A DNA stretch of 64,000 nucleotides from Borreliella mayonii (GCF_001945665.1 NZ_CP015780.1:806001-870000), one strand, 5' to 3'; positions 8,610-17,716 are shown, counted from the stretch's first letter. Notes: generated by a model not told the origin, from the sequence alone. Numbers and translations are program-made.

Positions 8610-9597
8610 CAACTTCCTCCAAGATAAGTTCTCCATTTAATTTATTGATTTTTTGTGCAGCTTGAATTATTTGAATTAATTCTTTATTGCTAAGATTGTT
8701 GGAATTTTTTAATATAAATTCGTTTAATTTCATTGAGTTTACTTGAATTGTTGTTTTATTATTTTTACTTAAAATATTTTGATTGTCTTTTTCAATTGAA
8801 AATGTAAACGTACCTATTTTTGCATTTTCACTTGCTAGAATAATGCCATTTTTTTTGTCTATTAATATTTTAGGGTAGGTTTCTATTTCAATATTTTCAA
8901 TTTCTTCTAATAGGCTTATGTTTTTTGCTTCTATTTCTATGGTGCTATCTGATTTAATTTTGTTATTGATTTTTTTAGAGGTCAATATTTTGTGAATTCT
9001 ATTTATTAATGTATAATTTCCTTTTTTAAGAATTATATTATAACTGTAGTTAATATTTTGATTCTCATTTATTATTATGCTATCTAGGGTATATCCAGAT
9101 CCTCTTAATTTGTTATTGGTCTTTATAATTCCTGATGCAATTGCTATTATTTCTCCCTCTTTATTTTTAAGATTTGTTTTTAAAAGTATTCCATTTGTTA
9201 AATCTTTTGAGTCTAATATTGATGCAATGCAAGCCTGATGTTTTGAGCCCTTGATTGTATTGCCTTTTACTTGGAGACTTACATTTACTAGTGCAATATT
9301 TTTACTTTCTATGTTATTTAGGCCTATTTCATTTGTTGTATTATTTTCTTCTAAAATTTTAATTATAAGGTCTTTTTCTTTTAGAGAGTCTCCTTTCCCA
9401 GCAAGACCTGCTACTATCCCAATGCCTGTTAAAAAATTTGTGTTTGTGGGATAAATATCTGCAATTTCTCTTAATTTTACGATTTCAGACAGACTATTGT
9501 TAAATGATTGTTCTGCTTTTAGTCCTGTTGAGGCTTTATTTGTTTGGGCTAATAGGCTTGTTGCAAATGTAATTAACATCAACATTAGTTTGTTCAT
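8599..9597 (-). CDS. flgI: Flagellar P-ring protein FlgI
   Basis: FlgI forms the P-ring around the distal rod at the peptidoglycan layer. The 332-residue protein has an N-terminal signal peptide (MNKLMLMLITFATSLLAQ), the family-typical REIADIYPTNTNFLTGIGIVAGLAGKGDS region and a C-terminal IIQAAQKINKLNGELI segment. ATG 9597 has AGGG 7 nt upstream. It lies in the rod cluster flgF-flgG-flgA-flgI-flgJ on the minus strand, separated from flgA by 171 bp, so it may have its own promoter. Spirochaete flagella stay in the periplasm and lack an L-ring, so no flgH is expected. Confidence 0.93.
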   Translation of the reverse strand: MNKLMLMLITFATSLLAQTNKASTGLKAEQSFNNSLSEIVKLREIADIYPTNTNFLTGIGIVAGLAGKGDSLKEKDLIIKILEENNTTNEIGLNNIESKNIALVNVSLQVKGNTIKGSKHQACIASILDSKDLTNGILLKTNLKNKEGEIIAIASGIIKTNNKLRGSGYTLDSIIINENQNINYSYNIILKKGNYTLINRIHKILTSKKINNKIKSDSTIEIEAKNISLLEEIENIEIETYPKILIDKKNGIILASENAKIGTFTFSIEKDNQNILSKNNKTTIQVNSMKLNEFILKNSNNLSNKELIQIIQAAQKINKLNGELILEEVDGN

Positions 9598-9768
9598 TCT
9601 TTACCCTATTTATTTTATTTCTTTAATATCTATTATTTTATATCAATTATTGTAATTAATGAAACTTTTTAGGCAAATTACTAATTAATCCTTGATTTGT
9701 TAAATATTATTTGTATTAATAAAGATTAAAATTAATAATTTTTAGATTGAGGAAGATAAAGCAAGGCA
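9598..9768. other. 171-bp AT-rich gap between flgA and flgI
   Basis: No gene is seen. On the minus strand TATAAA lies about 30 nt before the flgI start, a possible -10, but no convincing -35 is present. It may hold the flgI-flgJ promoter. Confidence 0.3.
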
Positions 9769-10401
9769 TTATTCTTTTTGCACTTTATTTAATCTTATCT
9801 CTTCATTTTTTATTGTGCTGCGTATAACTTTGTATTTACTATTGTTTAATTCATTTAGACTTAAAACATCATTCATTCTTGTTGTGTTAATTTTGTATTT
9901 AAAGTAGATATTGCGTTCATTAAGGATTTCATTTTTTTTTAGATTTTCTTTTGCAAATACAATGGGCTCGATTATATCAATATACATATTAATGTAATTA
10001 TGTCTTTTGTAGCTTTCAAAGTTTTTTGCATAATAAACTAGAGTTTTTTGAATTGGAATATTTTTGTATGAACTGTTGCTTTTTACTTTAAATTTTATTT
10101 TTTTGAAAAATTTATCTTCTATGTTTATTTCAGATTCATCAAAGCTGAATTGAAGTATATACATGTTTTCATTTGATAAATTTTTTGTGATGTAATAAAT
10201 TATTTCAAAAATTATTGATTTTTTTGTTAAATGTGGAGGGATATATATTTTTGATAAGCTTTGATTGTTACATATTGTTGAATACTTCTTTGAAAAGAAA
10301 TATGCTTTACTAGGAGTGATATTGAAGCACAAATCATGAGTAGCACTTATAATTGAGCTTGTTGTGGAAAATAAAATAAAAATAAATAATCTTTTTTTTA
10401 T
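9769..10401 (-). CDS. flgA: FlgA-like flagellar P-ring assembly chaperone, likely ATA start
   Basis: A periplasmic chaperone for P-ring assembly, judged from its place between flgG and flgI and a C-terminal SAF-like region (ENLKKNEILNERNIYFKYK, then RSTIKNEEIRLNKV). The first ordinary start codon (TTG 10332) gives 187 residues with no signal peptide, although FlgA acts in the periplasm. Reading in frame upstream without a stop gives KKRLFIFILFSTTSSIISAT, a typical signal peptide. The best start is ATA at 10401, with AAAAAGG exactly 7 nt upstream inside the flgG end, giving 210 residues. The protein is strongly diverged, so the function rests partly on context. Confidence 0.62.
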   Translation of the reverse strand: MKKRLFIFILFSTTSSIISATHDLCFNITPSKAYFFSKKYSTICNNQSLSKIYIPPHLTKKSIIFEIIYYITKNLSNENMYILQFSFDESEINIEDKFFKKIKFKVKSNSSYKNIPIQKTLVYYAKNFESYKRHNYINMYIDIIEPIVFAKENLKKNEILNERNIYFKYKINTTRMNDVLSLNELNNSKYKVIRSTIKNEEIRLNKVQKE

Positions 10402-10402
10402 T

Positions 10403-11200
10403 TTACTGCCTTTTTAAATTATTTGCAATTCCTAACATATTGTCAGAGGTTTGAATAGCCTTTGAGTTTATTTCATAAGCTCTTTGAGCTACTATCATTG
10501 TTACCATTTCTTCAGCAATAGATACATTTGACATTTCAAGTATGCCTTGTCTTAGTCTTCCCATGCCCTCACTTCCTGGTATTCCTGCTATTTCTTGGCC
10601 TGATCCAGCTGTTTCTTTAAATAAATTACTTCCAATAGCGCTTAGTCCTGCCGGGTTAACAAATCTTGATATTTCAATTTGTCCAAGCTCTATTGGTTCG
10701 TTACTGTTATCAATTTTTACCGACACTATTCCTTGCTCAGATATTGTAATTGAGCTTTGTATATATTCTTCTGGAAAAAATATATTGGGCAATACCTTGT
10801 ATCCTTGGCTTGTTACAAGCTCTCGATTAGAATCAATTTTAAATGACCCGTCTCTAGTATATGCATAAGTTCCATCAGGTAGAAGAATTTTGTAAAATCC
10901 ATCTCCTTCAATAGCAACATCAGTGAGTAAATTGGTAGATTGCATTTTTCCTTGTTCAAATATTCTCTGAGTAGCAGCAATTTTTGTTCCGTGACCGACT
11001 TGATTTCCAAGCGGTCTTAAAGTATTTTCAGTTGCAGGGGTTCCTGCTCTGTTTTGGGTCTGATAAATCAAATCTTCAAATTCTGCTCTTATTTTTTTAA
11101 ATCCTATAGTATTCACATTTGAAAGATTATTGGCAATTGTGTCTACATTGTATTGTTGTGCAGTCATTCCGCTTGCTGCTGTCCATAATGCTCTCATCAT
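10403..11200 (-). CDS. flgG: Flagellar distal rod protein FlgG
   Basis: FlgG builds the distal rod of the flagellum. The 265-residue length is typical. It starts MMRALWTAASGMTAQQYNVD, has the rod/hook family N-terminal motif TIANNLSNVNTIGFKK, and the conserved C-terminal coiled-coil LEMSNVSIAEEMVTMIVAQR. The first of two adjacent ATGs (11200) is chosen because AAGGAG lies 8 nt upstream. It is 12 nt downstream of flgF in the same transcript and its end supplies the ribosome site for flgA. Confidence 0.95.
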   Translation of the reverse strand: MMRALWTAASGMTAQQYNVDTIANNLSNVNTIGFKKIRAEFEDLIYQTQNRAGTPATENTLRPLGNQVGHGTKIAATQRIFEQGKMQSTNLLTDVAIEGDGFYKILLPDGTYAYTRDGSFKIDSNRELVTSQGYKVLPNIFFPEEYIQSSITISEQGIVSVKIDNSNEPIELGQIEISRFVNPAGLSAIGSNLFKETAGSGQEIAGIPGSEGMGRLRQGILEMSNVSIAEEMVTMIVAQRAYEINSKAIQTSDNMLGIANNLKRQ

Positions 11201-11212
11201 AAAATATGCTCC

Positions 11213-12061
11213 TTAATATTTTCCAATTTCATTTATTAATTTTCCTAAGAGACTGTCTTCAGTTTGTATTGTTTTTTGATTAGCTTCATAAGCTCTGTTA
11301 ATTTCAATCATTAAAACCATTTCGTTAACAGTATTAACATTTGAAGCTTCAAGTGTTTCTGTTTCTATTTTAGGCCTTAATGATACATCAATTTCTTGTG
11401 CTTTGCCAGATATTTTTGTATCAACCCACAAAGAATTACCCTGTTTTTTGAGAAATCTGGGATTTTCAAAATTTACAATTCTAATGGTGTCAAGCAGCTC
11501 ATAATTTTCCCAAGAATTTTCATATTCACTAACAAGTCTTTTGGGGGTTGATTCAAAGTTTGAATTGTGAAAGATTTGTCCCTGAGATGTTATTTTAAAA
11601 TTATTTTTTTTAAGATATATATATCCTTTTTCCCCTAGAACAGGAAATCCGCTTTTTGTAACAAGGATTCCCTCTTTTCCAATAGTAAAAGAGCCGTTTC
11701 TTGTATATCTTTCTCCATCTGAAGTTTGTATTACGAAAAACCCTTGATCAGTGAGTGCTAAATCTAATGGATTGCCAGTAGTTTTTAATGGACCTTGTTC
11801 AAACACTGTGTATATCTCATTTTCTTCAACTCCTGTTCCTAGTTTACCTACAACCGGAGCTGTTTCAAGGTGTCCTTTAGGAAATTTATAAAGGCCATCA
11901 TCATTTAGTCTTCTTATTAGCATTTCTGGAAATGCTTTTTGAATGGATAAATCTTTTTTGTATCCAATAAGATCTATGTTTGCCAAATTATTTGACACTG
12001 CGTCAAGTTTGCGTCTTTCTGCCATCATTCCGCTGGCAGCTGTATAAATTCCTCTTATCAT
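11213..12061 (-). CDS. flgF: Flagellar proximal rod protein FlgF (FlhO)
   Basis: A rod protein of 282 residues closely related to FlgG: MIRGIYTAASGMMAERRKLD at the start, AVSNNLANIDLIGYKKD next, and LEASNVNTVNEMVLMIEINR at the C-terminus. The start is ATG 12061, with AAGGA 7 nt upstream; an apparent N-terminal extension of 18 residues has no ribosome site and is not conserved in the family. It is first in the rod gene run, with a candidate promoter and a 26-nt dyad upstream. Called flhO in some Borrelia annotations. Confidence 0.9.
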   Translation of the reverse strand: MIRGIYTAASGMMAERRKLDAVSNNLANIDLIGYKKDLSIQKAFPEMLIRRLNDDGLYKFPKGHLETAPVVGKLGTGVEENEIYTVFEQGPLKTTGNPLDLALTDQGFFVIQTSDGERYTRNGSFTIGKEGILVTKSGFPVLGEKGYIYLKKNNFKITSQGQIFHNSNFESTPKRLVSEYENSWENYELLDTIRIVNFENPRFLKKQGNSLWVDTKISGKAQEIDVSLRPKIETETLEASNVNTVNEMVLMIEINRAYEANQKTIQTEDSLLGKLINEIGKY

Positions 12062-12093
12062 AGTTGAATCCTTAAAGACAAATAACTTTATTA

Positions 12094-12122
12094 ATATTAG
12101 CATTAATTGTTCCATATAACAA
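12094..12122 (-). promoter_or_regulatory. Candidate promoter for flgF-flgG-flgA
   Basis: On the minus strand TTGTTA (12117-12122) and TAATAT (12094-12099) are 17 nt apart, each matching 4 of 6 consensus bases. The -35 lies in a perfect inverted repeat at 12102-12127. Confidence 0.4.
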
Positions 12123-12127
12123 TTAAT
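12102..12127. repeat. Perfect 10-bp inverted repeat in the divergent flgF/DUF2147 region
   Basis: ATTAATTGTT (12102-12111) and AACAATTAAT (12118-12127) flank the 6-nt spacer CCATAT. It lies between divergently transcribed genes and overlaps the candidate flgF promoter, as a repressor or activator site would. Confidence 0.55.
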
Positions 12128-12306
12128 TGACCTATTGTGTTTTGTTTAATTTTATATTTTTATCTAGGTTTTTATTTTTATAAATAATTAAACTTATAGG
12201 ATAAGTTGTATAATTGTGTTTGTGGCTAATTTTAAATTAGCTGCCTTAAATGAGTAATTTAAAAAAAGAACTATAATTTAGGATTATTTAGTTTTAAGGA
12301 GAATTG

Positions 12307-12867
12307 ATGAATAGAGTTTTTTCAAGGTTTTTTCTTTTTCTTTGTTTTTCAATGTTTTTATTTGCAAATTCAGAAGATTCAAATGAAAACAAAATTGTTA
12401 ATAAAGATGAAAACCTTGGTTTTGAAAATGAAGTTTTAGGATATTGGGTTGGTTATAATGATGTGAGTAACATAAAAAATTCTATTATATATATTTATAA
12501 ATATAATGGAGAAGTTTATGGTCGAATTTTAGCTATCATAAAAGATGGTAAAAAGTATGATACTAAAAATCCCTCAGGAGACACTGTTGTTGGGTTTGAA
12601 AATCTTGCAATAGAAGGTCTTGATTTTATGTGGGGCCTTAAGTATTCTTCTTCTTCTAAAAAGTGGGATAGGGGCAAAATAATAGATCCTAAAAACGGCA
12701 AAATTTATAATTCTGAGATGAGTGTTGATAGTAAAACTGGGAATCTTGTCACCAAGGGGAAAGTTTGGATTTTTGGTAGAAGCAAAATTTGGACAAGGGC
12801 TAAAGCTGATGAAATGCCAGAAGTAGACTTGCAAAATCTTGTTCCAGCTCCCCCTATAAAAAATTAA
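12307..12867 (+). CDS. Secreted DUF2147 family protein
   Basis: A 186-residue exported protein with signal peptide MNRVFSRFFLFLCFSMFLFA. The mature part matches the DUF2147 pattern: VLGYWVGYND near the start, a middle KDGKKYDTKNPSG and DFMWGLKY segment, and the ending GRSKIWTRA. The function of DUF2147 is unknown; members look like periplasmic lipocalin-like barrels. ATG 12307 is chosen over TTG 12304 because AAGGAG lies 5 nt upstream. It is divergent from the flagellar rod run and has a TATAAT at 12209-12214. Confidence 0.72.
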   Translation: MNRVFSRFFLFLCFSMFLFANSEDSNENKIVNKDENLGFENEVLGYWVGYNDVSNIKNSIIYIYKYNGEVYGRILAIIKDGKKYDTKNPSGDTVVGFENLAIEGLDFMWGLKYSSSSKKWDRGKIIDPKNGKIYNSEMSVDSKTGNLVTKGKVWIFGRSKIWTRAKADEMPEVDLQNLVPAPPIKN

Positions 12868-12930
12868 ATTTGTCTTTTGGTCTTGCTATTTTGAAAAAAT
12901 ATATAAACATATAGATGGGGTGAGTAGGTT

Positions 12931-13461
12931 ATGAAAAATAAGACAGAGTATTATGATCAGTTTATTTCAAAAATACCCGATTTTCCTAAAAAGGGTGTTC
13001 TTTTTTATGATATTACTAGTGTTTTGCTAAAACCCGAAGTTTATAGTTCATTAATAAATGAGGTATATTCTTTTTATAATTTTAAAAAGATTGATTGCAT
13101 TGCAGTTGTTGAGTCTAGGGGATATTTAATAGGTGCTCCTTTGTCTTTAAAAATGCAACTTCCTCTTGTTTTAATTCGAAAAGAGGGTAAATTACCTAGA
13201 GAGGTTTTTAGTGAGGAGTATGAGCTTGAATATGGTTTTGGGAGAATAGAAGTGCACAAAGACGATGTTAGGATGTATTCCAATATTCTTTTAATAGATG
13301 ATATATTAGCTACCGGTGGAACTTTAAAGTCGTCTGCAATTTTGCTAGAGAGAGCCGGAGGCAAGGTTAAAGATATTTTTTGTTTTATTGAGCTTTGTGG
13401 TATTAATGGTAGACAAAGCCTTGAAAGTTATGAAGTCAATTCTCTTGTAAGGTATAATTAA
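12931..13461 (+). CDS. apt: Adenine phosphoribosyltransferase
   Basis: Converts adenine and PRPP to AMP; purine salvage matters because Borrelia lacks purine synthesis. The 176-residue protein has the PRPP-binding motif ILLIDDILATGGT, the ESRGYLIGAPLS loop and the N-terminal IPDFPKKGVLFYDIT signature of bacterial APRTs. ATG 12931 is preceded by GGGGTGAG about 10 nt upstream. It stands alone between the DUF2147 gene and the ribosomal-protein run. Confidence 0.95.
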   Translation: MKNKTEYYDQFISKIPDFPKKGVLFYDITSVLLKPEVYSSLINEVYSFYNFKKIDCIAVVESRGYLIGAPLSLKMQLPLVLIRKEGKLPREVFSEEYELEYGFGRIEVHKDDVRMYSNILLIDDILATGGTLKSSAILLERAGGKVKDIFCFIELCGINGRQSLESYEVNSLVRYN

Positions 13462-13469
13462 TTTAATGC

Positions 13470-13499
13470 TTGACTTTTCTTTTTTATTAAATTTACAAT
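13470..13499 (+). promoter_or_regulatory. Promoter of rplU-prp-rpmA-obgE
   Basis: TTGACT (13470-13475) and TACAAT (13494-13499), each 5 of 6 matches, are 18 nt apart, with the rplU ATG 18 nt downstream. This is one of the better sigma70 promoters in the window. Confidence 0.65.
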
Positions 13500-13517
13500 A
13501 TTTAGTTGAGGTAATGT

Positions 13518-13829
13518 ATGTATGCACTGGTAGAAATAAATGGCAAGCAATATAAGGCTATTGAGGGCGAATTTTTAAAAATAGATAAAATTTCTCATAT
13601 TGAAAAGGAGAAGTTGGAATTTAATAATGTTTTGCTTATTAATAAAGACGGAGAGGTTAAAATAGGAAAGCCTTATGTTGTAAATTCTCTTATTAGATGC
13701 ACCTATAAAGAAGATAAAAAAGATAAAAAGGTTGTTTCTTATAGATACAGAAGAAGAAAATCAAGTGAGAGAAAAGTTGGGCACAGACAAACCTATTCTT
13801 ATATTTTGGTTGATGAAATAGTTTTTTAA
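13518..13829 (+). CDS. rplU: 50S ribosomal protein bL21
   Basis: Large-subunit protein of 103 residues. It begins [18 protein letters not shown], contains [18 protein letters not shown] and ends with [20 protein letters not shown], the basic bL21 signature region. GAGG lies 6 nt before the ATG. It is first in the conserved rplU-prp-rpmA-obgE arrangement shared with Firmicutes. Confidence 0.96.
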   Translation: MYALVEINGKQYKAIEGEFLKIDKISHIEKEKLEFNNVLLINKDGEVKIGKPYVVNSLIRCTYKEDKKDKKVVSYRYRRRKSSERKVGHRQTYSYILVDEIVF

Positions 13830-13831
13830 TT

Positions 13832-14155
13832 TTGTTGATTAATGTTTTAGTAAAAGTAAAAGACGATGTAATCATTTATCTTTTAGCCAATGGTCATGCT
13901 ATAAGTAAGAATAATATTAACGTTGTCTGTTCTTCTTTTTCTTTTATTTTAAGAACCTTTTTTAGTGTTCTTGATCTTGAGGGTGAGGCTTTTGTTGTGA
14001 AAAATTCAGAAAGAGGTTATTTAGAATTTAAGCCCTTTTTTAAGGATTTGAGCAAAGAAAGTCTTTTATATTATAGTAGGTTTTTAATTAGAGGTATAAA
14101 TGATTTGTGCTTTGAATATCCTGATGATATTAAATTAATTTTGGAGGAAAATTAA
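13832..14155 (+). CDS. prp: Ribosomal-processing cysteine protease Prp family
   Basis: A 107-residue protein between the genes for L21 and L27, the standard location of Prp, which in Firmicutes removes an N-terminal extension from L27. The catalytic pair is present: H22 in NGHA and C33 in VVCSS. The TTG start at 13832 is 2 nt after the rplU stop with no visible ribosome site, so translation should depend on coupling. The L27 encoded next lacks the cleavable extension, so the substrate in this organism is unclear. Confidence 0.82.
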   Translation: MLINVLVKVKDDVIIYLLANGHAISKNNINVVCSSFSFILRTFFSVLDLEGEAFVVKNSERGYLEFKPFFKDLSKESLLYYSRFLIRGINDLCFEYPDDIKLILEEN

Positions 14156-14400
14156 TGGCAACAAGTAAAAGTGGTGGTAGTTCAAAAAATGGACGAGATT
14201 CTATATCCAAGCGACTTGGAGTTAAAAGAAGCGGTGGTCAGTTTGTTAGGGCTGGAGAAATAATTGTTAGACAAAGAGGTACAAAATTTCATAAGGGTAA
14301 AAACGTCGGCCTTGGAAGAGATTATACAATATTTGCACTTTCATCTGGTAAGGTAGAGTTTAAAACTTTGAAGGGACGAAAATATGTAAATATTGTTTAG
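14155..14400 (+). CDS. rpmA: 50S ribosomal protein bL27
   Basis: An 81-residue protein beginning [16 protein letters not shown], with [11 protein letters not shown] and [10 protein letters not shown] motifs. The N-terminal tail reaches the peptidyl-transferase centre. Unlike Firmicutes L27, there is no extra leader before ATSKSGG. GGAGG lies before the ATG, which overlaps the Prp stop (TAATG). Confidence 0.96.
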   Translation: MATSKSGGSSKNGRDSISKRLGVKRSGGQFVRAGEIIVRQRGTKFHKGKNVGLGRDYTIFALSSGKVEFKTLKGRKYVNIV

Positions 14401-14445
14401 TTTTAATTGAAAAAATTAGGGATTAATTGAAAAATTGGAGAAAGG

Positions 14446-15432
14446 TTGTATAACTTTAAGGACTCTGTAAATATAACGGTAGTTTCAGGCAATGGTGGTT
14501 CTGGATGTGTTTCTTTTTTGAGAGAAAAGTTTAATGCAAAAGGCGGTCCAGATGGCGGAAATGGCGGGAGTGGTGGAAGTGTAGTTTTTAGGGTGAGAGA
14601 AAATCTCAGCACTTTGTCTTTTTATAAAAATGGCCATGTGCTTTGTGCCGAAAATGGTAAACCTGGAATGGGTTTTAAAAGAAGTGGTGCTAATGGTAAA
14701 GATTTAATTCTTTTTGTTCCCCCAAATACAGAAGTTTATAATGAAAATGATGGAACTCTTTTGTGTAGGCTTAAAAATTTAAATGACGAATTTGTTGTTT
14801 TAAAAGGTGGCAGAGGTGGTCTTGGTAATTGGAATTTTAAAACTTCAGTTAGAAGGGCGCCAAGGTTTGCTCAACCTGGGGAATCGGGCAATAGCTTGGG
14901 TGTGCGCCTTGAACTTTTTTTGGTGGCAGATATTGGACTTGTTGGTCTACCTAATGCTGGCAAATCTTCTCTTCTTAATAGAATAACCTCAGCAAAATCC
15001 AGGGTAGCAAATTATCCTTTTACAACAAAAATTCCTCATCTTGGTGTGTTGAGACTTTCTTATGATGATTTAATTATTGCAGATATTCCGGGAATAATTA
15101 AGGGTGCTAGCTTTGGAATAGGACTTGGGACTGAATTTTTAAAACATATTTCTAAAACCAAAATTTTAGCTTTGGTGATTGATGTTTCTGAAGCAAATTT
15201 TTTGGACTCATACAGCATTCTTTTAAATGAATTAAAATCTTATAATTATGATCTTCTTAATAAAAAAAAAATTATTATTGCCAATAAGCTTGATTTGAAT
15301 GGTTCTGAGGAAAATTTTGATTGCTTGAGAAAAGCTTTAGGAAAAGAAAAGATTGTTGGCATCTCTATTTATGAGAATAGAGGAATTGATGAACTTATTA
15401 AAGAATTTTTTATTTTGGCTAAAACTTTTTAA
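14446..15432 (+). CDS. obgE: Obg GTPase, ribosome assembly factor
   Basis: A GTPase that acts in late 50S assembly and stress signalling. The 328-residue protein has the glycine-rich Obg domain (residues 1-160, with GGNGGSGGSV and GGRGGLGNWNFK) followed by a G domain: Walker A GLPNAGKSS, switch region YPFTTKIP, G3 DIPG and G4 NKLD. A C-terminal OCT domain is absent. The TTG start at 14446 is directly preceded by GGAGAAAGG. It closes the rplU-prp-rpmA-obgE run. Confidence 0.95.
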   Translation: MYNFKDSVNITVVSGNGGSGCVSFLREKFNAKGGPDGGNGGSGGSVVFRVRENLSTLSFYKNGHVLCAENGKPGMGFKRSGANGKDLILFVPPNTEVYNENDGTLLCRLKNLNDEFVVLKGGRGGLGNWNFKTSVRRAPRFAQPGESGNSLGVRLELFLVADIGLVGLPNAGKSSLLNRITSAKSRVANYPFTTKIPHLGVLRLSYDDLIIADIPGIIKGASFGIGLGTEFLKHISKTKILALVIDVSEANFLDSYSILLNELKSYNYDLLNKKKIIIANKLDLNGSEENFDCLRKALGKEKIVGISIYENRGIDELIKEFFILAKTF

Positions 15433-15515
15433 TAAAATTGATTTTTATGTCGGGCTTTTTGTTGTTAAGACTTGGTTTTTGGATATCAAGTTTAATTTGA
15501 TTTAGGAAAAAATTT

Positions 15516-16097
15516 ATGAGAATTGCAATATTGGGAGGCACTTATAATCCAGTTCATATTGGACATATTTTTTTGGCAAAAGAAATAGAGTATTTATTAA
15601 ATGTTGATAGGGTAATATTTATTCCCACTTGCAATCCTGCTCATAAATTAATTGAAGAGAATGTTAGTATTAATAATAGAATAGATATGCTCAAGCTTGC
15701 ATTAGAGAATGAAGATAAAATGTTTATAGATGATTGCGATATAATAAATGGTGGCATAACTTATACTGTTGATACTATTTCTTGTGTTAAAAAAAAATAT
15801 AAAAACGATAAACTTTTCTTAGTTATTGGTGATGATCTTTTTCAAAATTTTGATTCATGGAAAAATCCTCAAAGCATTGTAAGTTCTGTTGATCTTGTTG
15901 TTGCTCACAGAGTCTACAAAGAGAAGCTTAAAAGTTCTTTTAAGCATATTTATATAGATAATAAAATAATACCGATTTCTTCATCAGAGATTAGAAATAG
16001 AATTGCAAATGGATTTCCTGTTAGCTATTTATTGCCTTTTGGTGTGTTAAAATACATTAAAGATAATAATTTATATGTCAAAAAGGTAAATATTTGA
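15516..16097 (+). CDS. nadD: Nicotinate-nucleotide adenylyltransferase
   Basis: Makes nicotinate adenine dinucleotide from NaMN and ATP in NAD synthesis. The 193-residue protein has the nucleotidyltransferase motif [12 protein letters not shown] (HxGH) and the second conserved [10 protein letters not shown] motif near the C-terminus. It heads the three-gene set nadD-LCP-rsfS, an order common in bacteria, and overlaps the next gene by 4 nt. Confidence 0.94.
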   Translation: MRIAILGGTYNPVHIGHIFLAKEIEYLLNVDRVIFIPTCNPAHKLIEENVSINNRIDMLKLALENEDKMFIDDCDIINGGITYTVDTISCVKKKYKNDKLFLVIGDDLFQNFDSWKNPQSIVSSVDLVVAHRVYKEKLKSSFKHIYIDNKIIPISSSEIRNRIANGFPVSYLLPFGVLKYIKDNNLYVKKVNI

Positions 16098-17278
16098 GAA
16101 AGGATTTAATTTTTTTATTTTTAATTGTTCTGATAATAGCCAGTGTAGTAGTTTTTTTTATTAGAAGTTCTAAAAAAGAGTTGGTTTACTTCGAGCTTAA
16201 TACAAAAAGCAATATTAGTTTTTTGTTTTTAATAGAAGATCTTAACAAAAACCTTGTAAGTATGCAAGAAATTTTTATTAACATAAAAACAGGAAATATT
16301 GGGTTTTTAGATATTCCAATTCATACTGGATATGAAGATTTAAAAGGGAATATATCTTGGTTTAAAGATCTTTATAAAAAAAATTCTTTTAATAAGTTTT
16401 TATCTAAAATTTATACACAATTATCTCATGAATCAGATTATTATATTCGTTTCCAAAAAGAAAATTTTGTTAAACTTATTGATTACTTAGGGGGAGTTAG
16501 ACTTCTTGTTAAAAACCCAGTAAAAGTTTATAGCTTTGAGGATTCTATTTTAATACCCTCTGGTACTTCCAATTTTGATGGTGACAAGGCATATGATTAT
16601 TTGAGATATTTTAATGATGTTAATCAGTTTGAAGAGAGAGTTGAATTTTTTAAAGAATTTTTTAAAAAGCTTCTTTTCCAAATTTTAGATTTTGGTATTG
16701 AAAATGACAATTTTTTAAAAATATATTCCATGTTAGATACTAATCTTTCAGAGGTTGTTTTTAAGTATATTGTTAAAAATTATAAAATAAATAATGATAA
16801 AATTATTTCTATTAATATTAAAGGACAAGAAGAGATTTTTAAGGACAATGATAATAATTTGATAAAGGTGGTTTTTCCTTATTACGGGGGTGCTATTTTA
16901 AAAGAATCGGTGGATAAATTGAACAAAGAGCTTGTTAATGAAGGCGCAGAAGAGATAGTAAAGATTGTTGTTTTAAATGGAACAAAAGTTGTTGGGCTTG
17001 CAAAAAAAACAGCAAACATTTTTAATTCTTTAAAATTTAAAGTTTTAAAATTTGGTAATGCAGATAAAAATTCTTATAAAAATACCTTGGTTATAAATAA
17101 TTCAGATAATTTAGAAATGGCTGTTAGAGTTGGAGAGTCAATTAAAACTTCAAATATTAAGCCAATTTCTGAGGTTCAAACTAAAAGATTGTTAGAGCTT
17201 GATAATCTTGATATTAATCCTGATGTAATAGTTATTTTAGGAGATGATTTTAATGGAAGATATGTTAAAAGTAAATGA
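16094..17278 (+). CDS. LCP/LytR-related envelope protein with LytR_C domain
   Basis: A 394-residue protein with an N-terminal membrane anchor (about residues 5-22), a region resembling the LytR-CpsA-Psr fold ([38 protein letters not shown]), and a C-terminal LytR_C domain ([20 protein letters not shown]). LCP enzymes attach glycopolymers to peptidoglycan in Gram-positives; in a spirochaete the substrate is unknown. It starts at TTG 16094 overlapping nadD, and its end carries the rsfS ribosome site. Confidence 0.7.
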   Translation: MRKDLIFLFLIVLIIASVVVFFIRSSKKELVYFELNTKSNISFLFLIEDLNKNLVSMQEIFINIKTGNIGFLDIPIHTGYEDLKGNISWFKDLYKKNSFNKFLSKIYTQLSHESDYYIRFQKENFVKLIDYLGGVRLLVKNPVKVYSFEDSILIPSGTSNFDGDKAYDYLRYFNDVNQFEERVEFFKEFFKKLLFQILDFGIENDNFLKIYSMLDTNLSEVVFKYIVKNYKINNDKIISINIKGQEEIFKDNDNNLIKVVFPYYGGAILKESVDKLNKELVNEGAEEIVKIVVLNGTKVVGLAKKTANIFNSLKFKVLKFGNADKNSYKNTLVINNSDNLEMAVRVGESIKTSNIKPISEVQTKRLLELDNLDINPDVIVILGDDFNGRYVKSK

Positions 17279-17603
17279 TATTAATGATTTATGTAAAATA
17301 ATAAGTGATTTTAATGGAATTGATGTTATAGGCATTAATGTTAGCAATATTTGCAATTGGACTGATTTTTTTATAATAGCCACTTTTGTATCATTTAAGC
17401 AGATGGAAGCTTTGTATATTGATAAGATAATTAAATTTTTTAAAGAAAAAAAAATTAATCTTAATGTTCAAGGAAAAGGGTTGGTTTATGACTGGACTGT
17501 TGTTTCAGGTTCAAATTTAGTAATTCATTTAATGAGTGAAAAGTCTAGAAAATACTACGAACTTGAAAAAATATGGTCCAAAGGAATCATTATTTATTCT
17601 TAA
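17253..17603 (+). CDS. rsfS: Ribosome silencing factor RsfS
   Basis: RsfS binds uL14 and keeps 50S subunits from joining 30S under poor nutrition. The 116-residue protein has the family core GINVSNICNWTDFFIIAT, a QGKGLVYDWTVVS segment and VIHLMSEKSRKYYELEKIW near the C-terminus. I choose ATG 17253 (MEDMLK) because AGGAG lies 9 nt upstream; ATG 17244 would abut that site. It overlaps the LCP gene. The nadD-rsfS linkage is widely conserved. Confidence 0.9.
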   Translation: MEDMLKVNDINDLCKIISDFNGIDVIGINVSNICNWTDFFIIATFVSFKQMEALYIDKIIKFFKEKKINLNVQGKGLVYDWTVVSGSNLVIHLMSEKSRKYYELEKIWSKGIIIYS

Positions 17604-17655
17604 TTACTGTTTAATTAAAATTAATTAAAAAAACTAAAAATATCATAAAAATATG

Positions 17656-17684
17656 TTTACAAAAAATAGAAAATATTTTAGATT
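17656..17684 (+). promoter_or_regulatory. Candidate spoVG promoter
   Basis: TTTACA (17656-17661; 5 of 6) and TAGATT (17679-17684; 4 of 6) are separated by exactly 17 nt, 33 nt upstream of the spoVG start. SpoVG itself has been reported to bind near its own gene in Borrelia. Confidence 0.5.
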
Positions 17685-17716
17685 TAAGTTATGTACTTTT
17701 TGCGGGAGGCTTATAA

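Noticed and set aside
15433..15515. Short ACTTG/CAAGT dyad after obgE as a terminator
   Set aside because: A 5-bp stem with a 12-nt loop is too weak to claim.
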